DNA from: Ructibacterium gallinarum
Lineage (GTDB): Bacteria > Bacillota > Clostridia > Monoglobales > Monoglobaceae
Reading direction: 5' to 3'
DNA length: 64,000 nt
NCBI RefSeq assembly: GCF_014982785.1
Contig: NZ_JADCKB010000017.1
Coordinates: 1 to 64,000, forward strand
The notes under the pieces are model-generated. The model did not search any database and was not told where the DNA came from. It was given only the letters and a program-made list of their open reading frames with translations. Positions within the stretch are counted from its first letter, which is position 1. The number at the start of each line of letters is the position of its first letter. The position numbers were made by a program, and so were the translations under genes. Shown one piece after another: positions 1 through 7,328 of this stretch.

Positions 1-2
1 TG

Positions 3-1082
3 GCGCTGCAAGGAGCAATATTCTATTTAAAAGCACAGATTATTTTTAAACTACAGGATATTATGTATCAGACCGATACATTCATCGCTTTCCGGAAAAG
101 TTTGGTCGCAGAAATGGCATCAAAGGTAAGAGAGCTTAACAGAGATAGTTTTGCCGTAAAACAACATCTGAAATATGTAGATCTATATGCAAACGAACAA
201 AACTATGTTTCACTGACATACGAGGATACTCTTCTTATTCGCGATGAACTAGCTCCTCTCATTATCCCCGACGAAGACGAAGCAAGCGCCGTGCGCTTTG
301 ATGCTCTTATCTATGCCATTGAACTTGCACACCTTAACGGAAAAGGATACAGCCAACACAAAAACGACCTATTTAAAAAAGTCAACGCCATTGCAAGCGT
401 TGCCAATATACCCGAGATTACCGCAAAGGCAGAGATCATTCATCAAATTCTACATACCGATTTCTTGGATAACTGTGGAATCAACGAATTTGAAAATATT
501 CGTACATCGCTTAGAGATCTGATGAAATATATTCCGAAAGACAGCAGAAAATATGATACCAATTTTGCAGACGATATTTTTACTACCGAATGGAATGTAT
601 CTGAGCTTGAAAATGATGACTTAAAAAACTATAGGGCAAAGGCAGAATTTTACATAAGACAGCATCAAGATAACCGAACAATTGCAAAGTTAAAAGGCAA
701 TATTCCTTTGACTGCCGAGGACATCTCCGAACTGGAAAAGATTTTATGGGAAGAATTGGGATCCAAAGAGGATTATACCGCAGAATACGGCGACAAGCCC
801 CTTGGGGAATTTGTGCGTGAACTGGTTGGCCTTGATATGAATGCCGCAAAAGAAGCATTTTCAGAATATTTAAATAATACAAAGCTTGACGCAAGGCAGA
901 TTTACTTTGTAAATCAGATTGTTGAATATATTGTTCACAACGGTATAATGAAAGATTTGTCTGTGTTGCAAGACGCTCCATTCACAGATAAAGGCAGCAT
1001 TGTAGAAATTTTTACAGACATGTCTGTGTGGTTAGGAATCCGCAGCGTAATTGATCAAATCAACAAAAATGCAGCAGCATAG
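3..1082 (+). CDS. hsdR: Type I restriction enzyme R subunit, C-terminal part (5' truncated by window)
   Basis: This is the C-terminal part of the restriction and translocation subunit of a type I restriction-modification enzyme. The frame is open back to the window edge, so the first internal ATG at 63 is not the gene start, and the helicase motor lies outside the window. From residue 1 of that ATG the text follows the HsdR C-terminal region closely: the FRKSLVAEMASKVRELNRD segment, the YEDTLLIRDELAPLI segment, and near the end GEFVRELVGLDMNAAKEAFSEYL with the following FVNQIVEYIVHNG. This region resembles the EcoEI R C-terminal domain, which contacts the methylase and specificity subunits. 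HsdM and HsdS are not visible. It lies on the opposite strand to the neighbouring integrase module and probably belongs to the host chromosome rather than to the element. Family assignment is firm; the gene's intactness cannot be judged. Confidence 0.9.
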   Translation, partial: ALQGAIFYLKAQIIFKLQDIMYQTDTFIAFRKSLVAEMASKVRELNRDSFAVKQHLKYVDLYANEQNYVSLTYEDTLLIRDELAPLIIPDEDEASAVRFDALIYAIELAHLNGKGYSQHKNDLFKKVNAIASVANIPEITAKAEIIHQILHTDFLDNCGINEFENIRTSLRDLMKYIPKDSRKYDTNFADDIFTTEWNVSELENDDLKNYRAKAEFYIRQHQDNRTIAKLKGNIPLTAEDISELEKILWEELGSKEDYTAEYGDKPLGEFVRELVGLDMNAAKEAFSEYLNNTKLDARQIYFVNQIVEYIVHNGIMKDLSVLQDAPFTDKGSIVEIFTDMSVWLGIRSVIDQINKNAAA

Positions 1083-1173
1083 GTACTAACAACAAAATAA
1101 CCACACTACTTTTTACATCGGACTGAGCCCACTTTCAAAACATTCCTGATAAAAATAATTTATATAAAAACAA

Positions 1174-1206
1174 GGCAGTAGTCTCAAAGTAAATGAGACT
1201 ACTGCC
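1174..1206. terminator. Strong hairpin downstream of hsdR
   Basis: GGCAGTAGTCTCA (1174-1186) pairs perfectly with TGAGACTACTGCC (1194-1206) around a 7-base loop. On the minus strand it is followed by a T-rich run; on the plus strand the following bases are not T-rich. It may stop transcripts leaving hsdR or leftward transcripts leaving the integrase gene. Confidence 0.6.
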
Positions 1207-1593
1207 ACGGCTGCTTGAGCTAAAAACTGACGCAGACATCAAAAATCATAGTTTGCTGATGATGGACAATTGTGCGGTTTTTCCTTATAAATTCAAATGT
1301 TCGTATGGGACAAATGTTTAACGTGATAAATCATATAATTTGATGAAAATTTTATCAAATCACAAATCCTATTAGATAAATCCAAATAATTATTTTGATA
1401 AAGATCAATTATGTATTTATGACATTGTTCTTTTTCTAAAGTATATCAAAATTTTAATCGTTTTAATCATCCAAGAAAAAAGAAAGCGATAGAAATTCTG
1501 CTACTCATTGGATGAGTGTTCCACAAATAAAAATGAATAATGGATAATGGATAATACCATATTAACTAATACAGAACTGTGAATAATAGAAGC

Positions 1594-1621
1594 AACCGTC
1601 ACTGCTCATGCAATGACGGTT
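1594..1621 (+). terminator. Hairpin, terminator-like
   Basis: AACCGTCA (1594-1601) pairs with TGACGGTT (1614-1621) and is followed by a short T/A-rich run. It is a weak terminator candidate in the junction between hsdR and the integrase module. Confidence 0.4.
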
Positions 1622-1660
1622 TATTAATACATATTATAGTGGACTCTACTAAATTTGAAA

Positions 1661-1681
1661 AGTGGTAAAAAAGTGGTAAAA
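1661..1681 (+). repeat. Tandem AGTGGTAAAA pair, integrase arm-site candidate
   Basis: AGTGGTAAAA occurs at 1661-1670 and again at 1672-1681. It resembles the DR2 arm sites of Tn916, bound by the N-terminal domain of the integrase (AGTAGTAAAT-like, recalled rather than searched). Such sites lie within about 150 bp of an element end, so the left end of this element is probably near 1500-1660. Confidence 0.45.
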
Positions 1682-1866
1682 CAAGGTGCTATATCCTTAC
1701 AAACCGCATAGATACGCCATTTATTTATCGATAGGCTTCATTGTCGGGATTTGAAATCCTTCTTTTATGTAAATCTTCACAAACACTCATAACCCCTCTG
1801 TTTAAGCCATTTCCAACAGATTTTATTTACATCTCTCTACACAACCTTGCACATTAATTAGGAAAA

Positions 1867-1896
1867 TTGGTGTAAGCTTTGGTGTAAATTGGTGTA
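1867..1896 (+). repeat. Triple TTGGTGTA(A) repeat beside the integrase 3' end
   Basis: TTGGTGTAA occurs at 1867-1875 and 1879-1887, and TTGGTGTA at 1889-1896. The same 9-mer occurs inverted at 3229-3237, just upstream of the integrase gene. Repeats on both sides of an int gene suggest binding sites for Int or Xis, or for a regulator of int. The function is inferred from position only. Confidence 0.4.
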
Positions 1897-1900
1897 TAGC

Positions 1901-3160
1901 TTAAATTACCATGTTACCAAAGTTTTTTTCAAAAGATGTAATTTCTTTTTTCTTTAAGTCCTTTGTAACATCCGTGTAAATGTCAAGCGTTGTAGAAATA
2001 TCCTTATGTCCAAGTATATCCTGTATTACTTTTATATTTACTCCTTCCTCACACATACGCGTGGTAAATGTATGACGTAACGAATGGCAGCTGAACGGTG
2101 GCAGTAAAATCGGACTTTTCTCGTTACTTTTCAATAACACTTCGTCATTGCAATCACGGATTATCCTTCTGATTGCTTTATTCAAAGTTCCTTGATGTTG
2201 CACATCACCAAATCTGTTTACGAATATAAAATCCGTATAACAATCAATAGAAGCTTTGCAAGTTATCCCTATCTCTACTTGATTCTTTTTTTCGAGAAGA
2301 AATGCTTCCTTAACGAAATCCATCATTGGAATAGTACGTTCACCAGCTTTTGTCTTTGGAGTGTTAATTGCAAACGAGCATCCATGCCCATCACCTTTAT
2401 TGTAATATACCAGCGTATGATTGATGTCAATAAGGCCTTCTTCAAGGTCGATATCACACCATCTAAGACCTATCAGCTCGCCAACCCTCATTCCCGTACC
2501 AAGCATAACTGCAAAGACAGGATACCAGTGATTGTATTGTTGATTTGTTCGCAAGTAATTAATGAACAATTTTTGCTCATCGACAGTTAAGGCTTTACGT
2601 TTCTCTCTTGTAAAGTTATGAGCTTTTTTTAACTCTTTTAACATATTTTCGGTAGGATTAGTGCGTATAATATTGTCATCAACCGCCATACTAAAACTCT
2701 GATGTAAAATATTGTGGACAGTATCAATCGTAGCAACCTTCAGGATTCTATCATCTGCAAGTTTATTATAAAATCTCTTTACATCAGATTTCTTCACTGC
2801 TGTTACTCGCAATTTTCCAAAACTCGGACGGACAAACATATTATACATATATTTGTAATTTTGTAAAGTGTTATCCTTAATCCCTCGTTTTAAATCACAC
2901 CACATATCAAAAAGCTCATTAACGGTAATTTGACGTGTTTCCGTTTTTATACCGTCACGTTGATCAATTTTGGCTAATTCTGCTTTCTCACGCAACTCTT
3001 CAAGAGTATTTGCATAAATATCATGTCTGCGACCATCCTTTGATGTCCAGCGATAACTGTATGTACCGTCAGATCGTTGCGATTCTCCAGTACGAAGCGT
3101 AATTCTATTTTTATCTAACCTCCTATTATGTTTACTTTTGGGCGTTATATTTTTCAACAC
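1901..3160 (-). CDS. int: Tn916-type tyrosine recombinase (integrase)
   Basis: This site-specific tyrosine recombinase would integrate and excise a conjugative transposon. An N-terminal arm-binding region (TGESQRSDGTYSYRW, about residues 25-45) is followed by a SAM-like core-binding domain and a catalytic domain. The catalytic residues are visible: Arg in GTGMRVGELIGLRW, His-x-x-Arg in HSLRHTF, His in GHKDISTT and the nucleophilic Tyr in LDIYTD. About 419 residues is near the usual 400. I prefer the GTG start at 3160 because AAAAAGGAGT lies 8 bases before it; the upstream ATG at 3187 has no clear Shine-Dalgarno. The gene lies downstream of xis on the same strand, the Tn916 order. Integrase arm-like repeats flank it. 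The target specificity cannot be read from sequence alone. Confidence 0.9.
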   Translation of the reverse strand: MLKNITPKSKHNRRLDKNRITLRTGESQRSDGTYSYRWTSKDGRRHDIYANTLEELREKAELAKIDQRDGIKTETRQITVNELFDMWCDLKRGIKDNTLQNYKYMYNMFVRPSFGKLRVTAVKKSDVKRFYNKLADDRILKVATIDTVHNILHQSFSMAVDDNIIRTNPTENMLKELKKAHNFTREKRKALTVDEQKLFINYLRTNQQYNHWYPVFAVMLGTGMRVGELIGLRWCDIDLEEGLIDINHTLVYYNKGDGHGCSFAINTPKTKAGERTIPMMDFVKEAFLLEKKNQVEIGITCKASIDCYTDFIFVNRFGDVQHQGTLNKAIRRIIRDCNDEVLLKSNEKSPILLPPFSCHSLRHTFTTRMCEEGVNIKVIQDILGHKDISTTLDIYTDVTKDLKKKEITSFEKNFGNMVI

Positions 3161-3300
3161 GTTATCGACTCCTTTTTCAATTCTCATTGAAAAGCAACGT
3201 CCACTTAGTGTATAAAACTATACCAGATTTACACCAAAAATGCAAGTGATTTTTCTATTAATAAGTAAATGTGCCTTACCTTTGTATAACTTTATATTTG

Positions 3301-3495
3301 TTAAATGGAATAGCTTTTCTCAATATACTCATCTAATTTTATTCTTTTAATTAATCGTTTGGTTCCAACCCACAATACAAATTCGCAGTCTTCCCTTGAT
3401 GACAATGCTCGTAGTTTATTGATACCAATACCCGAATATGCCGCTGCCTCCTCAAGTGTCAAATTGCTTTTTTCCCAAATAGGTATTTCTTTCAT
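3301..3495 (-). CDS. xis: Tn916-type excisionase
   Basis: A 64-residue DNA-bending protein that would favour excision by the neighbouring integrase. IPIWEKSNLTLEEAAAYSGIG matches the start of Tn916 Xis, and the middle carries the winged-helix pattern IGINKLRAL followed by a basic strand (VGTKRLIKRIKL). The start at 3495 is chosen because AAGGAG lies 9 bases upstream and because the family begins at this point; the frame is open further upstream but without a better start. The gene lies about 140 bases upstream of int on the same strand. Confidence 0.85.
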   Translation of the reverse strand: MKEIPIWEKSNLTLEEAAAYSGIGINKLRALSSREDCEFVLWVGTKRLIKRIKLDEYIEKSYSI

Positions 3496-3682
3496 TTCAC
3501 GATACTCCTTATACAAAATATTGTTGTTTACTGCCAACGTTGCTGCTAATACAGGCTTGTGCGCAATATTATTTATTTTAATCAACCATCTTTATCAAGT
3601 CTTTTGCAGTACTTAAAACATCTTCTATCGACCTCGGACAAGTCGTCATAATATCTCCAATGCCCTTATTCGAACATCACAG

Positions 3683-3820
3683 CTACTTCCCCGCATCTGC
3701 ACGGAGCGCAGTCATAGCGCAAGTATCATTATCCTCCATATGTATCATGGCATACAGATTTCCACATCTGTTTTCCGAACCGGCATTTATCGCAAGCGTA
3801 CCGTTCGCCGTGCTCGCATA
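3683..3820 (-). pseudogene. Possible frameshifted remnant of a small cysteine-rich protein
   Basis: Two overlapping frames on the minus strand each look like part of one small cysteine-rich protein. The first reads CEHGERYACDKCRFGK from 3818. The second, ending at the TAG at 3683-3685, reads RCGNLYAMIHMEDNDTC and AMTALRADAGK. A single frameshift would join them. I recall similar short proteins beside int/xis modules of clostridial elements but cannot name a family. It is either a decayed gene or chance. The rest of 3586-3950 shows nothing further. Confidence 0.3.
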
Positions 3821-3950
3821 TGGGTAACGTTAGAAGACGAGTTATTCAGTTGTCAAAGAGCAATTATTCTATTAAAAGTTTGGGTTTCTTTGGCGATGGT
3901 TATATATTTAGAGGGATACTTTCATCTTGTACCCAAAGAAACCCAAAGCT

Positions 3951-4172
3951 TTATGCAATTTTATAGGTATGAATAACTTGTATCAGCTTACTTTTTAGAT
4001 AATCATGCAAATCCACATTTACGCCAATGATCTCATTACCGTCTTTGTCGTATAATGTCTGCGACGCCAATGTATTGATATATGGCTCATAGATAGCCAC
4101 AAGTCTGTCAATTGCGATTTCATCGCCAGAAACCGCCTTTTGTATTAGCTCAAAACTTAAACCTCTGGTCAT
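3951..4172 (-). CDS. Small helix-turn-helix protein of Tn916-like elements
   Basis: A 73-residue protein of the type found beside the sigma-like regulator in Tn916-family elements, annotated in such elements as a helix-turn-helix domain protein. FELIQKAVSGDEIAIDRLVAIYEPYI looks like a shortened sigma-70 region 2 start (the 'AIERLVELYEPYI' pattern), and the rest (DLHDYLKSKLIQVIHTY) ends the fold. AGGAG lies 10 bases before the ATG at 4172. The start overlaps the 3' end of the upstream sigma-like gene by 23 bases, so the two are translationally coupled. The likely role is control of excision and transfer genes, inferred from context. Confidence 0.75.
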   Translation of the reverse strand: MTRGLSFELIQKAVSGDEIAIDRLVAIYEPYINTLASQTLYDKDGNEIIGVNVDLHDYLKSKLIQVIHTYKIA

Positions 4173-4746
4173 TTTGCATCATCTCCTCAATCATTGTTTT
4201 TAATAATTTTAGTGATTTATTTCTATTGTAATTCACCATTTGTTGGCTCATGCTAAGAGTGCGCCCTATCTCCAAATCGGTCATTTTTCCCCAATACTTG
4301 AGCAATAGTATCTCTCGATTGGATGGAGTAAGCAACTGCAAAGCCTCATACAGAAGTTCATTGCAAATTACTGCGTCAAACAGTTTTGTCTCTACAGTCT
4401 TCTGAAAGTATTCTACTGAATATGTATCTTCGAAATAAAGACGCTGTTCTTCTAAGCAACTAAGTTCCGAAAAATTTACAAAATGATTTCTATGGTTTTT
4501 CATATTCCGCTTTCGATATTTCAGTTCTTGTATCAACGCCTTTTTCACACAAGCATCAAACTTTCTCATCCATATTTCTTCTTTAGAAAACACAGTTATT
4601 TTCCTCCTTTTGTTCGGAGGTTCATAACTTGTTCCCATTAAGAAAGTGCAGCTACACTCAAAAATACAAAAGATATTAAAAAATTTATCCAAAAATTTTT
4701 TAATATCTCTACATAGCGCATTTATACGCCACTCACAAATCTGCAT
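4150..4746 (-). CDS. Sigma-70-like regulator of a Tn916-type element
   Basis: A 198-residue protein with a typical region-4 helix-turn-helix at the C-terminus: LTPSNREILLLKYWGKMTDLEIGRTLSM, followed by QQMVNYNRNKSLKLLK. Upstream is a helical stretch resembling region 2 (KFDACVKKALIQELKYRKRN). In Tn916-like elements proteins of this class occupy this position and activate excision genes. The start at 4746 is chosen because GGAGGT lies 7 bases before it. Residues 1-36 are hydrophobic and atypical, and a shorter start at the ATG at 4638 (MGTSYEPPNKRRK) would match the usual size better but lacks a good ribosome binding site. The gene is first of a run reading sigma, HTH, xis, int. Confidence 0.75.
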   Translation of the reverse strand: MQICEWRINALCRDIKKFLDKFFNIFCIFECSCTFLMGTSYEPPNKRRKITVFSKEEIWMRKFDACVKKALIQELKYRKRNMKNHRNHFVNFSELSCLEEQRLYFEDTYSVEYFQKTVETKLFDAVICNELLYEALQLLTPSNREILLLKYWGKMTDLEIGRTLSMSQQMVNYNRNKSLKLLKTMIEEMMQNDQRFKF

Positions 4747-4833
4747 CTTGATACCTCCATTCAAATTTTTTGAGTGAAATTTGAATTGGAGATCATGGAT
4801 ATCGGGCGTAATACCAAAGCCGCTTTATTGCGC

Positions 4834-4854
4834 AATAATGAAAAATTGTAAACC
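4834..4854 (+). repeat. 21-bp direct repeat, copy 1
   Basis: The 21 bases beginning AATAATGAAAAATTG are found identically at 6959-6979. Similarity fades out over the next 20 bases. The two copies flank the GH35 gene. The origin is unknown; a decayed mobile sequence or a duplicated intergenic region are both possible. Confidence 0.5.
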
Positions 4855-4914
4855 ATACAGCCAATATATTGCTTATTTAGGATGAAATTCCAAGTTCAAA
4901 CCGTATGTGTAAGG

Positions 4915-5098
4915 GTATCGACTATTGTACCAATAAAAAAGCAAAATGCTCTGACACCGCATATTTTTAGCAGTGTCCGGAACATTTTGCTTTTTCGGCA
5001 GTAACGCAAACCGCCGATGAAACGCCCTCAGGCCGGAGTTTAGCTCCATATTAAATTCAATTTTTCTAAAACTTCATTTCCTTGTCATATCTTTTTCA
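4915..5098 (+). repeat. 184-bp direct repeat, left copy
   Basis: This 184-bp stretch recurs in the same orientation at 42885-43068 with about 14 substitutions and no gaps by eye. It starts GTATCGACTATTG and ends CATATCTTTTTCA. On the minus strand, where the neighbouring genes lie, it follows the GH35 stop by about 30 bases and contains GGAG...CTCC and GGCGGT...ACTGCC hairpins before a large terminator. The right copy sits the same way after an esterase gene. It has no open frame and no terminal inverted repeats, so it is not an obvious insertion sequence. Confidence 0.85.
4935..4995 (-). terminator. Terminator after GH35, inside the 184-bp repeat
   Basis: On the minus strand AAAAAGCAAAATG pairs with CATTTTGCTTTTT around an inner GACAC/GTGTC stem, followed by T-rich DNA. 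The A and T tracts on both sides allow termination in both directions. It would end the GH35 transcript. Confidence 0.75.
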
Positions 5099-5131
5099 AA
5101 ACGACTTATCATTCCATCGCAATCATTTTTA

Positions 5132-6880
5132 TCACGCATTTTCGCCGCTTCCCAAGTCGTGCTTATCCGTAAAGCTCACCTTAGCTTCGCCCTTTAATCC
5201 GTCCGACTCAAATACAATTATTTCATTTTTTCCTTTTTTCAATATACACGCCGGAACATACAAAGTTTTCTGCGGACCTATCTCCCAAAATCTGCCTATA
5301 TTAAACCCGTTAATTGTCACAAACCCCTTTGTAAAATTATCAAGGCTCAAAAATGTATCTGCGATATCATTTACTTCAAAAGTACCTTTAAAGAACCCTG
5401 TTTTGATTTCTTCGGATTTAAATATGAGTTTATCAAGATTGTTCATCTCAAGCGGATATGCCTTCCACGAAAAATGAATTTTGCCGTCTATCAGCAATCT
5501 GCCTGCGATTCCTTTTTTTCGCATCATTTTGCTTCCGAAATTCGTTCTGCCCATATTCTCGACCAATATGTACATAGTTTCTCCGGCTTTGGCATTAATT
5601 TTTAAGGAAAGCTCTTCGTCATTTACATATACAACGCCCTGCAAGCAGTCTTCTATATACACCAATGCTCTGTCTCCAATGCTTTCAAAGGAAAGTTCCG
5701 CATCGACATAATCCCGGTTCAAACGGGTTTCATATAGTACATATCCATATCCTATGCCGTATTTCTCCATATTGAGAGGAACATTACTTTCAATAGGCGA
5801 TGACAGCGCATTTATATTATCCATCAACTTTGCGGTTTGGCGCAAAGCCACCTTTCCGTAAGAGAGCTTCCTTCTGTTCGGCGGAACCTCGGGCAGCGGA
5901 GCTTCAGTATATCCTTGGATAACCTCCCTGATTGTCATATATTTTGGGGTAGTATCTCCGCATTCCGTAAGCAAAGCATCGTAATCATAGCTTGTAACAT
6001 CGGGTGCGTATCTTTCATAGTGATTAGCCCCGCTTGTAAAACCAAAGTTGGTTCCTCCGATAAACATATACATATTGACACTGCCTTTTTCAAGCATATC
6101 GCTCACAGTCTTTGCATAGTCCCCGGCAGAGGTGGTATGATGCTCATCGTCGCCCCATGCATCAAACCAGCCATCCCACATTTCCATACACATCTTTGGC
6201 TGATTGGGATACAGTCTGTCATGATCTTTGAACCTTCCCTCAACGTCACTGCCGAAATTGAGTGTAGATATACAGCCTTCAACGCTTCCGTCCAGAAGAT
6301 GAGCTTCCTCGGGGCCGTCGGAGGTAAACAGCGGAACATCAATTCCCCTTCTGCGATAACCTTCCTTCAAATATTTAAGATACTCCTTATCGTCTCCGTA
6401 ATATCCGTACTCGTTTTCACACTGCAGCATAATGATAGGTCCTCCGTTAGTGCAAAGCAGAGGTCTTATTTCATCAAACAAACGGTCGAGATATCTGTCA
6501 AAATATTTTATGTATGTTTTATTCATACATCTTATTTCCATATCATCCTCGTTCTGAAGCCACCACGGAAGTCCGCCGAATTCCCATTCGGCACAAATAT
6601 ACGGTCCCGGCCTTACGATTACCATTAAATTATGGTCGGCAGCCTGTTTAATAAATTCCGCAATATTCAGTCTGTCCTCAAAGCAAAATTCTCTCGGCTT
6701 GGGTTCGTGCATATTCCATGCTGTGTATGTTTCAACACAATTCAATCCCATAGCCTTCATTTTATTAAAAATATCATCCCATGTGTCCGGCATATTTCTG
6801 AAATAATGTACCGAACCCGATATAAGCTTTATCGGATGTCCGTCACGAACAAATTGATTACCCGTTATATTAAATTCCAT
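5132..6880 (-). CDS. GH35 beta-galactosidase, cytoplasmic
   Basis: A retaining beta-galactosidase that would remove terminal galactose, here probably from galactan side chains of rhamnogalacturonan-I after import. The barrel occupies about residues 1-320. Signature parts are FIRDGHPIKLISGSVHYFR-like text at the start (here VRDGHPIKLISGSVHYFR), RPGPYICAEWEFGGLPWWL, the acid/base Glu157 in CENEYGYYG and the nucleophile Glu233 in CMEMWDGWFDAWG. Two beta-sandwich domains follow to residue 582. There is no signal peptide. GGAGGAATTTT precedes the ATG at 6880. The gene is last in the leftward run of the locus and is followed by a strong terminator. A beta-1,3- or 1,4-preference cannot be read from the sequence. 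Confidence 0.92.
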   Translation of the reverse strand: MEFNITGNQFVRDGHPIKLISGSVHYFRNMPDTWDDIFNKMKAMGLNCVETYTAWNMHEPKPREFCFEDRLNIAEFIKQAADHNLMVIVRPGPYICAEWEFGGLPWWLQNEDDMEIRCMNKTYIKYFDRYLDRLFDEIRPLLCTNGGPIIMLQCENEYGYYGDDKEYLKYLKEGYRRRGIDVPLFTSDGPEEAHLLDGSVEGCISTLNFGSDVEGRFKDHDRLYPNQPKMCMEMWDGWFDAWGDDEHHTTSAGDYAKTVSDMLEKGSVNMYMFIGGTNFGFTSGANHYERYAPDVTSYDYDALLTECGDTTPKYMTIREVIQGYTEAPLPEVPPNRRKLSYGKVALRQTAKLMDNINALSSPIESNVPLNMEKYGIGYGYVLYETRLNRDYVDAELSFESIGDRALVYIEDCLQGVVYVNDEELSLKINAKAGETMYILVENMGRTNFGSKMMRKKGIAGRLLIDGKIHFSWKAYPLEMNNLDKLIFKSEEIKTGFFKGTFEVNDIADTFLSLDNFTKGFVTINGFNIGRFWEIGPQKTLYVPACILKKGKNEIIVFESDGLKGEAKVSFTDKHDLGSGENA

Positions 6881-6958
6881 AAAATTCCTCCGCCAATATG
6901 CATTTTCACGATTTATACACTGCTTATTTTAAGTATATAATAAAAACGACGGCTTGCC

Positions 6959-6979
6959 AATAATGAAAAATTGTAAACC
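6959..6979 (+). repeat. 21-bp direct repeat, copy 2
   Basis: Identical to 4834-4854. It lies between the GH35 start and the truncated thuA remnant. The remaining bases of 6881-7167 show no gene. Confidence 0.5.
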
Positions 6980-7149
6980 CTACTGCCGGCAACATATTTG
7001 TCTCAATAAATATCTCGCAGCGCTATCTTTGCCGTTTAATATCACCTCCCGGCAACACAAACAATACCATAGAATGGAATATAAATCCAGATAAATAAGA
7101 AAAATTTTATTGCCTTTTTTATACTAATGATGGCATATTATATTCCCTT

Positions 7150-7188
7150 TTCTTTGTTTACAGCGTATCAAATTTTGATACGGGACAG
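7150..7188 (+). repeat. 39-bp repeat at the thuA break, copy 1
   Basis: The 39 bases beginning TTCTTTGTTTACAGCG and ending GATACGGGACAG recur at 44224-44262 with 5 differences. This copy overlaps the 3' end of the truncated thuA frame. Confidence 0.6.
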
Positions 7189-7296
7189 CTGCAAAAATTC
7201 TGCTATGGCGTTATGTATTCCGTTCGGATAAATACTCTTTACTGCCTCCTCTGTCTTTTCGTGTACATATTCATTCCATACAAGTACTCTTATCAT
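7168..7296 (-). pseudogene. Truncated ThuA-like gene, 42 codons
   Basis: On the minus strand a short frame begins MIRVLVWNEYVHEKTEEAV and continues KSIYPNGIHNAIAEFLQ, the N-terminus of the ThuA family (class I glutamine-amidotransferase-like proteins of sugar use, usually about 240 residues). AAGGAG stands 8 bases before the ATG at 7296, so initiation signals survive. After residue 36 the family match stops and a TGA follows at 7168. The break coincides with a 39-bp sequence (7150-7188) that recurs at 44224-44262, suggesting deletion or recombination at that repeat. The remnant is in line with the upstream 779-residue gene, 30 bases after its stop. Confidence 0.75.
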
Positions 7297-7328
7297 AAAT
7301 TTTCTCCTTCATATTTTGACAAAGAACC

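Larger units (their letters stand above)
1083..1900. other. Non-coding junction between hsdR and the integrase module
   Basis: No convincing gene is seen in these 818 bases. The stretch is AT-rich and holds two hairpins (1174-1206 and 1594-1621), a palindromic ATTTGAT...ATCAAAT stretch near 1334-1358, a tandem AGTGGTAAAA pair (1661-1681) and three TTGGTGTA(A) repeats just before the integrase stop. The arrangement is what is expected where a Tn916-type element meets flanking DNA. The exact end of the element could not be placed, because the opposite end is not in the window. Confidence 0.6.
4747..5131. other. Non-coding stretch between the transposon module and the pectin locus
   Basis: No gene is seen. 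The stretch contains one copy of a 21-bp repeat (4834-4854), then the left copy of a 184-bp direct repeat (4915-5098) that includes a terminator hairpin for the GH35 gene. It is the left border of the carbohydrate locus. Confidence 0.6.

Noticed and set aside
3740-3976. A plus-strand frame of 78 codons
   Set aside because: It overlaps a better minus-strand reading, lacks a ribosome binding site and has no recognisable protein pattern.
4915-5098. The 184-bp repeat as an insertion sequence
   Set aside because: It has no open frame, no terminal inverted repeats and no target duplication by eye.
5837-6628. A 263-codon plus-strand frame opposite GH35
   Set aside because: GH35 has all catalytic motifs on the other strand; this is its antisense shadow.
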